The notes below the pieces were generated by a model, which had not been told where the DNA came from, ran no database searches, and worked only from the letters and a program-made list of their open reading frames with translations. DNA of 64,000 nucleotides, from positions 31,501,301 to 31,565,300 of the forward strand of contig NC_087066.1 of the NCBI RefSeq assembly GCF_963678635.1, in the 5' to 3' direction. A program made the translations under genes and the position numbers. Source of the stretch: Symsagittifera roscoffensis (Eukaryota; Xenacoelomorpha; Acoela; Convolutidae). The number at the start of each line of letters is the position of its first letter. The first letter of the stretch is position 1. Shown piece by piece: positions 48,201-60,200 of the stretch.

Positions 48201-51200
48201 GAACATAAGATGTCAAACCCGAATATTACAGGAGAGTTTTGAATTAAATAATATATACATAATTGACATGTTAATTTTTGGCCACCGAAATTTAACTGTT
48301 GTCTGCAACACAATTTTATTTTTCGCACGCAATTTGTCTTCAAACCATTTTAATCTCTCTTACTTTCGTCTATTTTCTCACAATTGTAGCTTTGCAAAAA
48401 CGTCTATTTTCCTTCTAAGTGCGTCCGTCTAACTTGCTTATCGTCTAATTTCTCAAACGCCCCTCTTATCAAGAAAAATTTTGTACTTTTATTACACTAG
48501 TAAGAAAGTAGAATGATCGCCTATAGGGTAACAAGGAGTTAACACTCAAATTGAGTCAACCATTCGGACAGTTTTCCTGTTTTTATTAGTTTGCTACTGC
48601 GAAGGGTTAGAAATCGAAATCTTCAATACGTTTTTGCAGTATTGAAATTTTATTATGATTCAATTCATAAAGGAGACTCCCTACAGCTTACTGAACAACA
48701 TTCCACCTCGAAAGGTAATTGTCGTTTTTTTTAGAAAATGTATGTTGTGTATTTGAATTTCTCTGCATCCCTCTTTGAAACCTCTATTTCAAATTTCGAA
48801 TTCATCTGTATCCATCTTTGAAACCCCCGTTTTTGTTTACACGGGTCTCGTATTGCTGAAGCTAACTCTACTTTAAACAATTAAAAGAATAAAAGAATAA
48901 AAGAATAAAAGTGAATTAGTCTGAAGTTGAAACATTAAAAGGTGAAGAGAGCGTTCTCTCCGCCGGAGAGAATAAAATAGTGAAGGTCATAAATATATGA
49001 CCTGTTAAAAGGTTGAGTGATAATTTTGGTAATACTAAATAAGATGAAATCGCATCATTCCTCTAAGCAGGAAAAATTTAAATTGAACAAATTAACTGAT
49101 TATCTAACTAACTGCATCCTTTCTCCCCCCTTTTGGGGAACAAAATTAAATTTAAAGCATCGATAGTGTAATTGAAATAAGCTGGCGATAACTGATAAAA
49201 TTTTGGGTAGTAACGATTAAGGGTATTACAAATTCGCTGGTTTAAAACGTATGATATCCAATATCTCTCGGATATTGTAAGTTAAAATCATACTTAAGAA
49301 AATTGCTGACTCAAGGTAGTGTATGACTATGGTATGGCACTACAACTAAATTTAACTATTAGTCGGCGATAAAGATTACGAATTAACTGATCCGAAGGAA
49401 TATGTGCTATAATGGCTCGAGAGAAAAAAAATTAACACTGATAAGCAAGGTGATTACAGTACGCTATCATTAACAGTTTATATAGCAGTTTATAAAGTTT
49501 TCAAATTCAGCGTTAAAGATTTCGCTGTAAAATTCCGTGTGGTCGTCGAAATTGTCCAGCGCCATTCTTAAAGATTTGTCACTTGATGATGAAGAAATTT
49601 GGTCTGGTGAAGAAGGGTCTGACTCAATCGTCACTATTTTCAAAGGAGTCTCTCTGTTGTTAGTGTCTCGTTTTCCGTTGTCGTAGTTGTCCAGTATAAT
49701 CGGATTTGATGCCGAACCAGAGGTCACTTCTTGAGGTAAATCTACAACATCTATGAAGTATCTCTTACCATAGAACTTTGGCGGACCTACATTTCTACTA
49801 GACCGACGAATAATAGGTGGATCGTTACCAGGTTTAGTTGGGGGTCTGCCGTTGGAGTGGCCTCATCGATTGAATCCAATATCTCGTATACTGGGAAGTC
49901 CATAGTAGCTTTCTCCTCCATTGGTGAGGTCGAATTGTTCTTAGTATCTAGTAATTGGGCAGTCGCAGAAGACTCCGCCGGAGTGGTTGAAATTGGACAC
50001 TGGGAAGTAGTATTCGTCTCTGCTGGGACAATACTGATTAGGCACTTCGTTGATGTTTCGTCATCAGAGATAAGGTTGTCTTCTCTAATCCCAACCTTAA
50101 TATTATTATTAGTTTCGTGAGGGTTAAGAGTGTTCTCGTCCCGATTTAAGTTTTTGAACGAGTCAGAAATAAATCGTTCCCTAGCTACGTCTCTACACGG
50201 AAAACCTCCAGCTATCCATTCGCAATCACTAGTATCAGAAATATCCGAGGGAATTATCATAGATTTGTTCGAGGCAAGGTAACATGGATGAGTTGTCCTC
50301 TTCTTTGATTGGAGAGGTTGTCTTCGAGTAGATTTTGATGAGGGCCTCGACACTCGTGTCCTTGTATTATTGTCCGATGATCCTGATTCTAATTGGTGTC
50401 TGGTCCTGGGTTGTAGTATTCGGGGTTTGTTCTGTCTCCTTGGTTTCTCGAGTTTCTGACCTACTTCAACATTATGGTTAGGGAAATAAGGAAATGAACT
50501 GTTGCCTTTAAAAGATCTAATTTTCGAAGAGTTTGATTTAGGAATGGCAATATCTGATTTTCGGATTATTTTTCCGTCGGATAGTTCTGCGGTCGAACTA
50601 GAGGATTTTATAATCTTTTTGTTTAACTCCTTATAATACGGGTTTTCGTTAATGATCCCATTCGTTTTCCGTAGGATTTTACCTTTAAACGGATTTTGAA
50701 GCGGTAATCTAGAGGTGGGGGGTTTCGTGGTGGAAGCGTAGTCTGTATCATATCCCTTCTATGTTGAAGTCAGGTTTTTCTTGGGGATCAGTGTATCCTT
50801 GTATCCATTTTCCACTCTGTCATCCGCGTTCCATTCTTTCGCTCTTTTTTTAGAGAGTATTGATTTTCCTTTTTCTAAAATACCAATGGATGGTTTACCG
50901 AAAGCCAGTTGTTTCCAAACTGTATTTGATTTTCTATTAAAATGTATTTCGAAGGGTGAGGATTTGATTTATGATTGGTATGAAGATCGGATTTTCCAGA
51001 TAATTTTTGAGACAACAATTTGCAATGTACATTTTTGGGCTTCTTGAGCCATCGCCAAAAGTTCAATTTTTACAGTATGTACAAGTTTCTCGGCTAATCC
51101 GTTGGAGAGATGATCTCCTACTGTACAAAATATTATTTTTTTATATTGTTTGAGTCACAAAATAATTTAAAATCTAGGCTTGTAAAGCAAGATGCGTGGT

Positions 51201-54200
51201 CTACTCTAATTGAGTAAGGTATACCGTGTAGAAATATGTAATCTTGAAGAAACTCAATAACTGTTTTTGATGATGTTGATGAAGTAAATTTTGCCGAAGA
51301 AAATTTTGAAAATCGATCAATGCAAATTAAAATATATTTATTTAACCCCAAGTGTGAATGTAAAAGTCCTGCGAAATCTAGATTGAGTTCTTTATTTGGT
51401 TCCAGTAAAGGGAGAATTTCAATAATTTGCAAATTAGTAATTATGCTTTTCAAAGTCTTACCCGTCTTTGTACATTCTGAGCAGTTAATGCCGTGGAAAT
51501 AGATTTGTCTTTTAATATGGGGCCACCAGATGTATTGGGCTAAATACTTCTTTCCAAATTGACCGGGATGTGTTTCGTGGAGAGTTTTTATCATTGAGTT
51601 TCTCAGGGTAAAAGATATAACTAATTTACCGTCCATGTGAAGCAACCCATCGGATTCGTGTAAATCTCTTGTGAAATGTTTGAAGTAAGGAGAATTCGCA
51701 TTATTCGTCTCATCCTTGTTTTGGAGTGCCTATACAATAGGCCTCAACATAGGGTCAGTTACGAGAGCTACGAGCTTGGCGTTAAAAAGAGTATTTAAAT
51801 CCAAGGGACGTTCAGGCAACTTCAAGTTTTCTTGGTATTTTTTACAAGGTTCTCATAATCCGATAAGAGGGGAAAGTCTAAGGATATTTCAATACCGGAA
51901 ATTGAGAGATTAATTACAATTTTTTTATTATCCATATTAACAGTATCTACAATTTTTCTATCTACAGTTGAATTAATTAAACTACAATTAAGAAATAAGA
52001 AATTAAAAAATGCGGGATTAGAAGAAGAAATAACTAAACATTTAGTGTTCGAATAACCCAAAGGAATACATTTCGAAGTGCAAAATTTAGTTTTTTGTGA
52101 TTAGATGGACAAATTGGAAAAGTCGAGTTAATCAGTTTTAATACTGAACTATAAGGTAATTACGTAATTTTGCGTAACCGGAAATTTCCACTTTTGAACC
52201 AATAGCAGAGCATGTCTTTCTTTGTTTCTCCGATCTGTTAATTCTATTTATATTCGCAACTACGAATTCTTCATCGTAATGTGATATGGGTAAAGTTTTT
52301 TTCAGATGGAATTCTTTAAATTAAATTGGTGAAACCCATATCTTTTCCTGCGAGGTGTTTAATTGTAAAAATGAACGGTAGTAGTCTATCAACCCATCTT
52401 GTTAGTCTGCTATGATAAGTTTTATTTCCGTGGTTGGTTGACAGGGCGGAAAGTAGTGCTTTATGCTCTGTAATTACTTCGAAGTCTGATCCATGAAGAT
52501 AATTTTTATAATGTTCGACGGCCCAGACAACTCCCAACAGCACTAGTTCATTTGTAGAGTATTTCGACTCGTGAGGGTGAAAAAACCGTGAAGCAAAAAA
52601 GATCTCTTTTCAATCATTCCCGTGGAGTTGTTCAAGGGAGGGCCCAATCCGTTGAGTGAAGTATCGGTTTTTACTTTAGTTTTGCGTTTTACGTCGAATC
52701 GCTATTTTCAGTGAGATCGACGATCTATTGTTTGATTTTCTCAAAGGCTTATGTATGGTCAGTATTCCAATAAAAGATAGATTTCTCATTTAGCAATGGT
52801 CGAAGTGGACTTTTTAAGGATGCTAAATTGGGTAAAAATTTGATGTACTGGTTAAAAGATCCGAAAAAAGATCTCATTTATTTCAGATTTTTTTGAGATG
52901 GGTAAATCCTTTATTGCTTGTCGAATAAATAGGAAATTCCGGTATTTGAGATTTTTATCCCAATTATTCGATTTTTTTTAAAAACTTACATTTTGACCAT
53001 TTAACTGTGAAGTTGTATTCAATTAACGTAGATAAAATTTTGAACACAGTATTTTTGTGGTCTAAGAAACTTCCTTTAAATGCAATTAAAATGTCGTCTA
53101 AATAACAATTTGCAAAAATAGATCGAGCCTAGAGTTGAGTCCATGACTCTTTGAAATTTGTTAGGCATATCACCTAAGCCGTAAAAGCCAGTTAAAAATT
53201 GGTATGTACCAGTAATGTCGCCGCCCACTATACTAAAATTACATTGGCTGCTAGTAAACTTGTCTAAGGCAAGTTGGCTGTATGCATTTTTCAAGCCTAA
53301 ATTTGAAAACCAAACTTCTCCGACGGAATCATTTGCTATTTGTGCCGCTACATTGTCTTCCATATCATGGATATTCGGCATCTGATATTTTTTTTTGTAT
53401 ATCTGTTTGTTAATAAATTTAGAATCCAGGGCCAACTTTATCGATTTGTCTTTTTTACAAGTTATAACGATTGGGCTGATAAAGCAATCTTCGTTGCAAT
53501 TTTCCACCTTCTTAATGTGCCCTTGGTTTTTTAATCTGTTAAGTTCAGTTTTAACTGAATGAAGTAAATGGAGGGGGACTCGTCTTCCTTGTAATTGGAT
53601 GGGTTTTAATGGTTAGTGAAAATGAGTAATTTTCATCAGATTTTTTATTTTCCCAATCCGAAGGAATAAGTTTTTAAACGTTTTGGAGATGTTTATGATT
53701 TAATTTTCTGTATCTGCTGTTGAAATAAAATTTATGGACTTCCACGTCTGGTTTGTCTGGAAATGTGGAAAGTACTTCTGTGATATTTCTATCCCCACTT
53801 TGGGCAAGTTGTCATGTCCGAGAATATTCCTCTCATGTCCTTCTATCAAAAAGAGATGGCAGTCATCATGTGACCATTCGTTTGAAAAGATAGGAAGTAT
53901 CACTTTCCCGGAAATGTTTATAGCGTTGTCTGTGAACCAGCAGAATAAGTCTTTGGTTGCCTTAATCACCGGATAGATTTTTAAATAAGGATCTCGAAGT
54001 TTCATTTCGTGCAAAACTTTCTTCTTAAGGAAGCTAAACGGGCTAGCGGAGTCCACTTGTATGTTTAAGATTTCTCGATTTTCTTTCCCGAGGCCAATAT
54101 TCAGTAGTTTCTTTAGTTCCTTTCCGTCGTCGTCGAAAATTGTAGTTACATTTAATGCAGAATAATCATCATTATCGCTTTGTCCCGATTCCAGTCATGC

Positions 54201-57200
54201 GTTAATCACGCCCCAACATTCTCTATTTACATGGTACATATTTATATCCGGATGATCAGACGGATTAAAATCTGTATTATCAACAATTTGGGTTTTTACA
54301 ATGTTTGAATTTTTGCGGGGAGATTTACAAAGTATTTACAGGATGTACAAGTAGCATTCTTCGCAGGGCAAACAGCTAAGTGTCATTTTGAAAAGGTTCC
54401 GCCTCATTTCATACAGGTGTTGCATCGTTCGATATTCAATGTTGGTTCTCTTATTGCATTAAAATGATTATGAGATTTGTGTACAGGTGGTCCGTTGGAT
54501 TTAAAATTGTTTGTAAGTTTTAAATGGTTCAAGATTCTTTTTCCATCAATGAGTGCCACATTTAGTGCTTCTCGCGGAGGTAGTGTTTCAGTCAAAATTT
54601 TTCGTTGAATGTCGTAATTTCTCATGTTGTTTATGAAGATGTCCCTGATCCATTCCTCTTCTCCTGCGGTTATGTCACACTTTTTAGCCATTTCTGCTAA
54701 GGATCCCCAAAATTGTTCAAGTGACTCTCTGTCTCGTTGTTTTCTATTTAACAATTTGTGACTTTCAAAGGTGACGTTTGTCTTCCTGACGAAAGCAATT
54801 GCTGAGTATTCCCAAAACTCTTTGAATGAAAGTTGTAGAATTTTTACCTTTGTGAACTTTTGACCGAAAACTTTTTTTTCCCTCGTTTCCTAGGGCTATG
54901 TACAGGATCGATCGTAATTTTTTGTCGGCTTCATCTAACGCGTTCCGTTAAATTTCTTGGTTTCTGATTTAATAGATGCCGTTTCCTCCTCGTCATGTCG
55001 TCTTTGTTCTTGAATGGTCCTGTCTATTCTCGATTTTCCTAGGCTTTCCGATTCTTTTTCCGTCGGATTTTCCAGAGTTGGAGGTTGAGGGTGGCGTCTT
55101 TCCGAGGGATTTAGTAGATTTTCAATGTGTATGTTTTCTTTAGCAATAATAGCTAAATGAAAAAATCGCTCCAATCTTCTCAAGGAACAGGTGGGTCTAC
55201 CGTGTGGTTCTGCCAAAATGGAGGTATTCTTCTCACGTTAGATTCGTTATTTGACTGCGCCATGATAAAATGTTACTTTGTTGTAGCGAACTCTACTTTA
55301 TACAATTAAAAGTATTAAAGAATAAAATTGAATTAGTCTTAAGTTAAAACATTAAAATTGAAGAGAGCATCAGTGGGATTATCTTAAAAAGTTTTTCCGA
55401 GTAAGGGGAGAAAATGTTTAACTTTTTTTTTCGTCTATACAAACATAATTGAGTTCCACTGTCGGAGGATACAACGAGTTTTTTTTTAATCTAGTACCGG
55501 TACTCAATGTCGCTCAATATAAAAATATAGTTGATTGTCCTATTATAGACGGAACTTTATCTCAGGTTGCATTTTTAAGAATGGAGAAAACTTTATTTTG
55601 AAGAATGGGGAAAGGTCAATTCTGTTCAAATATTTGGATCTCTAAATTGGTAATCTCGTTTTTCAAAATCTTTATTTCTTATTTGTGTTATTTTTTTCAT
55701 GATTTTCGTAATATTAATCTTTCTCTTTTTATGATTATGATTATGAAAAACTTATCTCAATATTTTCTCTAACTTTTACAGTTAAACGCCCAAAAAACGC
55801 TCATTCATCTCGTTTTTTTCCTTTTAGGCCACAACACAATTTTTATACCACAAAATTCAAACTATTGTTCTATACTTTTTCTGTTGAGACTGTGAGAAGG
55901 GGTACAATAGAATAATCCGTTCATATATATATTTTTTAGTTTTTGGTCTCTTGGTCCAACTTTTGTGAACGCATGATAGTTCTGCATTCTAAAACAGATA
56001 TTTGAATAGAACGCATGATAATTGAATAGAATGCATGATAGTTCTGCATTCTAAACCAGCCACTGCAAACAGCCGCGAGAAGTGGGTAGGTCTTGCGAAT
56101 ATCATAGAAGATTCGCCTCATATTTTTAGCAAGCAATGAATGCCTTTCGAACCGGGTGGGACTTAAGCTCAAGTTGACCTACTGGTAGAGTGTCTGTAGT
56201 TTCTGGAAGCTCTCCCTGAGATTCGTCTGTTCCTCAAGCAAGAAATCAAACTGGGCTGGGAGGGGAAGTTGAGACAGGGGAAACAGGTTGTCCCTGTCGA
56301 AGTTGCCCTGCTGAAACAAACATTCAATTTTGATTTTCTTAATGCTTTTTAATGGCTTTCCTAAATGACTCTTCAGCTTTTAATGGTTTTCGAAAAGAAG
56401 AGCTTCTCGTAAGCATCAAATATTTCGTCAATTTTTCCAGCTGAATTCACAAAAAATTAATGATAATAAAAGGATGAAAAATATTCATAAACAAGCAACA
56501 TGGACAAAAAATCTGAGTCAAGATTTTTGTAGGGTTCAAAATTAAGCATTGATTTTTTTTTGGGAAGAAAAAGTTTTTCTTCCGATTTCAGGAACTCGAT
56601 CAAAAAAGTTGCCGAGTAGTTTTTATCCAAACTCCACGTTATGCTTGCTCTTTTTTCTGCTCGAGGAGCTCGGAAACAGACCCTACGGTTCAGCAGTGTC
56701 CTACTAATCTAGTCAATCTAAATTGGAAATTTTTGCATGTTTTCATTTTACTCGTTTTTTTTTTGTTTTTTTTTCTAAATAATTTTTTGAATGTGTTGTT
56801 TGACTCAACTGGGGAGAAGATTGGAAGAAGATGGATTGACTGACCTCAAGGTACCATTTGTTCATGCGCTGTGTGGGTGTCTTGGTGTGGATGAGTTCAC
56901 TCTTCAGCAACCTGTTGTCCTCCTGCAACTGACTCACCAGCCTGTCTCTCTCCTCCGCCAACGCCCGAATATCCTCCACGTATTTCTCCACCTGTGCAAA
57001 CACATTGGGGATTCCCTCTTGATAAAAGACCAAACTACTCAAAACCACGTCAGCCAATTATAAACCTGTATTCAAAATTCGAACGATATTAATGAAGGTG
57101 TAAACTACTCAGTTTTTGACAGCAAAAAGGCGCTGATTGGCTGAAACACTTCGGCCACTCGGTGCTATGGTCAAGACAACTTCCAATTCCAATTTTGACA

Positions 57201-60200
57201 TTGAGCGTGACCACTATAGTACAAATACATTGAAGTAAAACTTCTGCTCCGGAAGCATTACATATTATGTCAATTTTGCTGCAATCTTTTGGTATAAGGA
57301 AAACTAAATCTAAGTTGAAATAGACATTCAGAACTAAATAGACAGTTTTGTTTAACAGAGCTCATTACACAGATAAGCAATAACTATTGCTGCGAGTAAC
57401 CAAAAAGGTTACATAGCGTAAGCCTGCATAAAAACCAAGAAGATCGCTCGTATCAGGGCAGATCCCTGATTGTTAGGACAGTTTAAGGATTCTATTTCTA
57501 ATTTATTTACTTCAAAAGCAGAGTGACATACTTCGCAAACCCTTTTTCAAACCCAAAAAACTTTGCAAAAAATAGCAGGTGAATAATATTTATAACTTTG
57601 CGATCAAGGCTTCAATATCATTCGAATAGCATAAAAAAAGTAGGTCATTAATTCAAATTAACAAATCAAAATTTGTCTAGGGCGATAATCACACTCTGCA
57701 GTAATTTTCTATCATTTTTTAAAGAAAATTCTGAAAAACAATACTTCTTATATCACGGCAGGGACTTGAAGGATCATGGCAAAACAATTACCAGATATTT
57801 TTTGGTTAAAAAGAATTGAAAATTCATAAAAATTAATATTTAGACTTTTTTCAAATTTTCTGCCCCAGAGGCAAAATTAAGCAGCAGATGATGATATATG
57901 TTGATTTTAATCTGGGGAAAAACTGGCTAATTATCTTCCCTCAACTCAAAACGGATTGTTGTACTGCATTCAAATTACTTGCTCATGAGCGTAGCAGCAG
58001 CATAGATAAATGGATTTGTTAGCGCTAAAGTAATCCAGGAACTCGAGCTTACGATTTTCAGATTCTCATGAAACTACGGAAAAAATTGCATGGAACAAAT
58101 TATGGAATGAACGTTTCACAGGCAAGTACAGAACATTTGAAACATTTTTTTTTCTTGTAATTGTCTCGCGTGGTATAATTTGCATGAATCAGTGTTGCGT
58201 ATTTTAGTTTGCTATGCACTTTGTCCCGGTAAAATAAGCCTCTGTTATAAATTTCTAAAGTACAAATGCATTTATATAATTACAGTTATTAACAAGGATA
58301 GCCGCTTGCCGTCCGACCAGATTTTTAAAAAGCCAATAAAAAGAATATACATTTTTTCAAATTACTGTCGTTTTTTGTCTTTGGTATGATAAAATGATCT
58401 AAGCGAAAATCTAGAATTGAAGCATATTCCAAAAAATGTAGTAAATTAGCCAAACTGAACGATAGTTTTGTCAACAAAGGTCTAAAAAAACTGTTTATGC
58501 CCAAGATAGAGCAAAAAAAAACTTTTCAGGGCTTGAATAAATGTTTACTGGTTTATCCTTCTATGAGAAGCTGTACTCGCACAAAATCAAACTTAAACTC
58601 CAATAATTTAAACCAATTTTTTCAACTCTGGGAAAACTTTTGATTTTTTTAATTTTTTTTAAGGTCGTTCAAATCACGACAGAAAAGGCTTTCATATGAT
58701 ATATCACTGTACTTTTTTCGATGATTTTTTGTGGTACCTGATTTTGCTTGGAGTACAAAAAAATAAAAGAAAAACTAAAACACACCAAATGCAAAGTTTT
58801 TCTCCATTCTTAGTAGTCGGAACAGTAAGTTCAGACAGTGAAAATATGTGGGTTTTCTTTAGCATTGAAAAACCTAGACTCATAATTAGCCAATTCTTGG
58901 TAACTTTGTTGAATGAATTTTTTTTCGAACAGAGAATCTAACGTAAACAATTGATATAATTTTCCTTGTTAATCCAATATTGGCAGGCATGTTTTAGTAA
59001 GACTTTGTTTTTTTTTTAAATATAGTACCTTTGACTAATTTTTTGTTAATCCTTTTATTTTTTCGAGCTAAAAACTAGAAAACAAAATAAGTTGCAGCCA
59101 AAGTTTGTCCGAGGATGAATATTTGAAAACTGCATATTTTAGCGTTGTTTTTGAGCTGCAAACTAATGTGGCTCAGATAATTGGATAATCATTCTCGGAA
59201 CTTTCTTGCATAAAAATACTTCTAAATAAAAGTTAAGCACAAAACTTTTAACTCTCAATTTTACTTTGTCTCGGGTTCTTAAAATTAAATACGTTGTCTT
59301 CATGCGAGAAGGTGTCACAAATTTCGGTTAAATGTTTTGGCTACTAAGTAAATTTAACTGAGCAGATGAAAGGACAAAATGATTTTTTTTTTGGTACAAA
59401 CAGTTTTTGCTAATCGAGTAAATTTGACGAAGGAATGCGGCAAATAAATTGAGCAGATGACTTTTGCTCAGTTACTAAACTACAAAACGAAAACATCGCA
59501 AGTTCTCGTAAAAGTTGCTAAAAATTTGTTACAAAATTGTTTTCAATCTAGGATTACCATAATTTTAGCAGCGTTTTTATTTACTTGTTTGTAAATATAA
59601 AGATGAGGAGGACGCCATTAAACTGTAAAAACGTGTTTTCAGGCGCAAGTCGGAAAAAAAGCTAATTGTTCCTGTAATTTATTTGGTTTTTATACTTTTA
59701 TAGTAGAGATAACGATAGATGTCGAGAAATTGAAAAGAATTGAAAGTTATCGCTATTCTTTTCATCTATAAAGTTAATGACGCCCTTTAAATTGGAATTT
59801 TCAAAAAACTTTGGACCGCTTTTGGCTAACAATTAATTTTTTAAGGATATTATCATTCAATAGGTCAACTTATTCTGTCAAGGCTATTCCGATTAAGTTT
59901 ATCCAATTTGGGAAGAAGGAAAAGATACACTGTTTTTTTATAGTGACAGTTTTTGCAATTGTGAAAACTTTGATGTTTTGCCGTGTGAAAAGTTTTTGCG
60001 CGCACGTTTTAAAACTTTAAAACTGTCTGAATTGTCTTTGGCCGAAGTGTCTCACTCATTTTGACTGGATTGTCTGAATTTGAAATTGGCTGAATTGTCT
60101 ATGACCGAATTGTCTGAACACCGTCTAGTCAAGTCTCTTTTCTGATAGTTTTGTAATTAATATTATAATTAAAATCAGCATCTTACTTGTTATTCGAGCG

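Larger units (their letters stand above)
48854..55372 (-). mobile_element. Ty3/gypsy LTR retrotransposon, degenerate
   Basis: Minus-strand order is LTR, primer-binding site, gag, protease, reverse transcriptase, RNase H, integrase, C-terminal region, polypurine tract, LTR: the Ty3/gypsy order (RT before IN). All coding domains are broken into separate frames by stops and shifts, so the copy is inactive. It lies in sense orientation in the 10.6 kb intron of the coiled-coil gene. No envelope-like domain (signal peptide, fusion or membrane segment) is visible. Confidence 0.9.

Noticed and set aside
48841-55400. Envelope gene (errantivirus-like) in the gypsy element
   Set aside because: The region after integrase shows no signal peptide, cleavage site or transmembrane segment, so I do not call an envelope.
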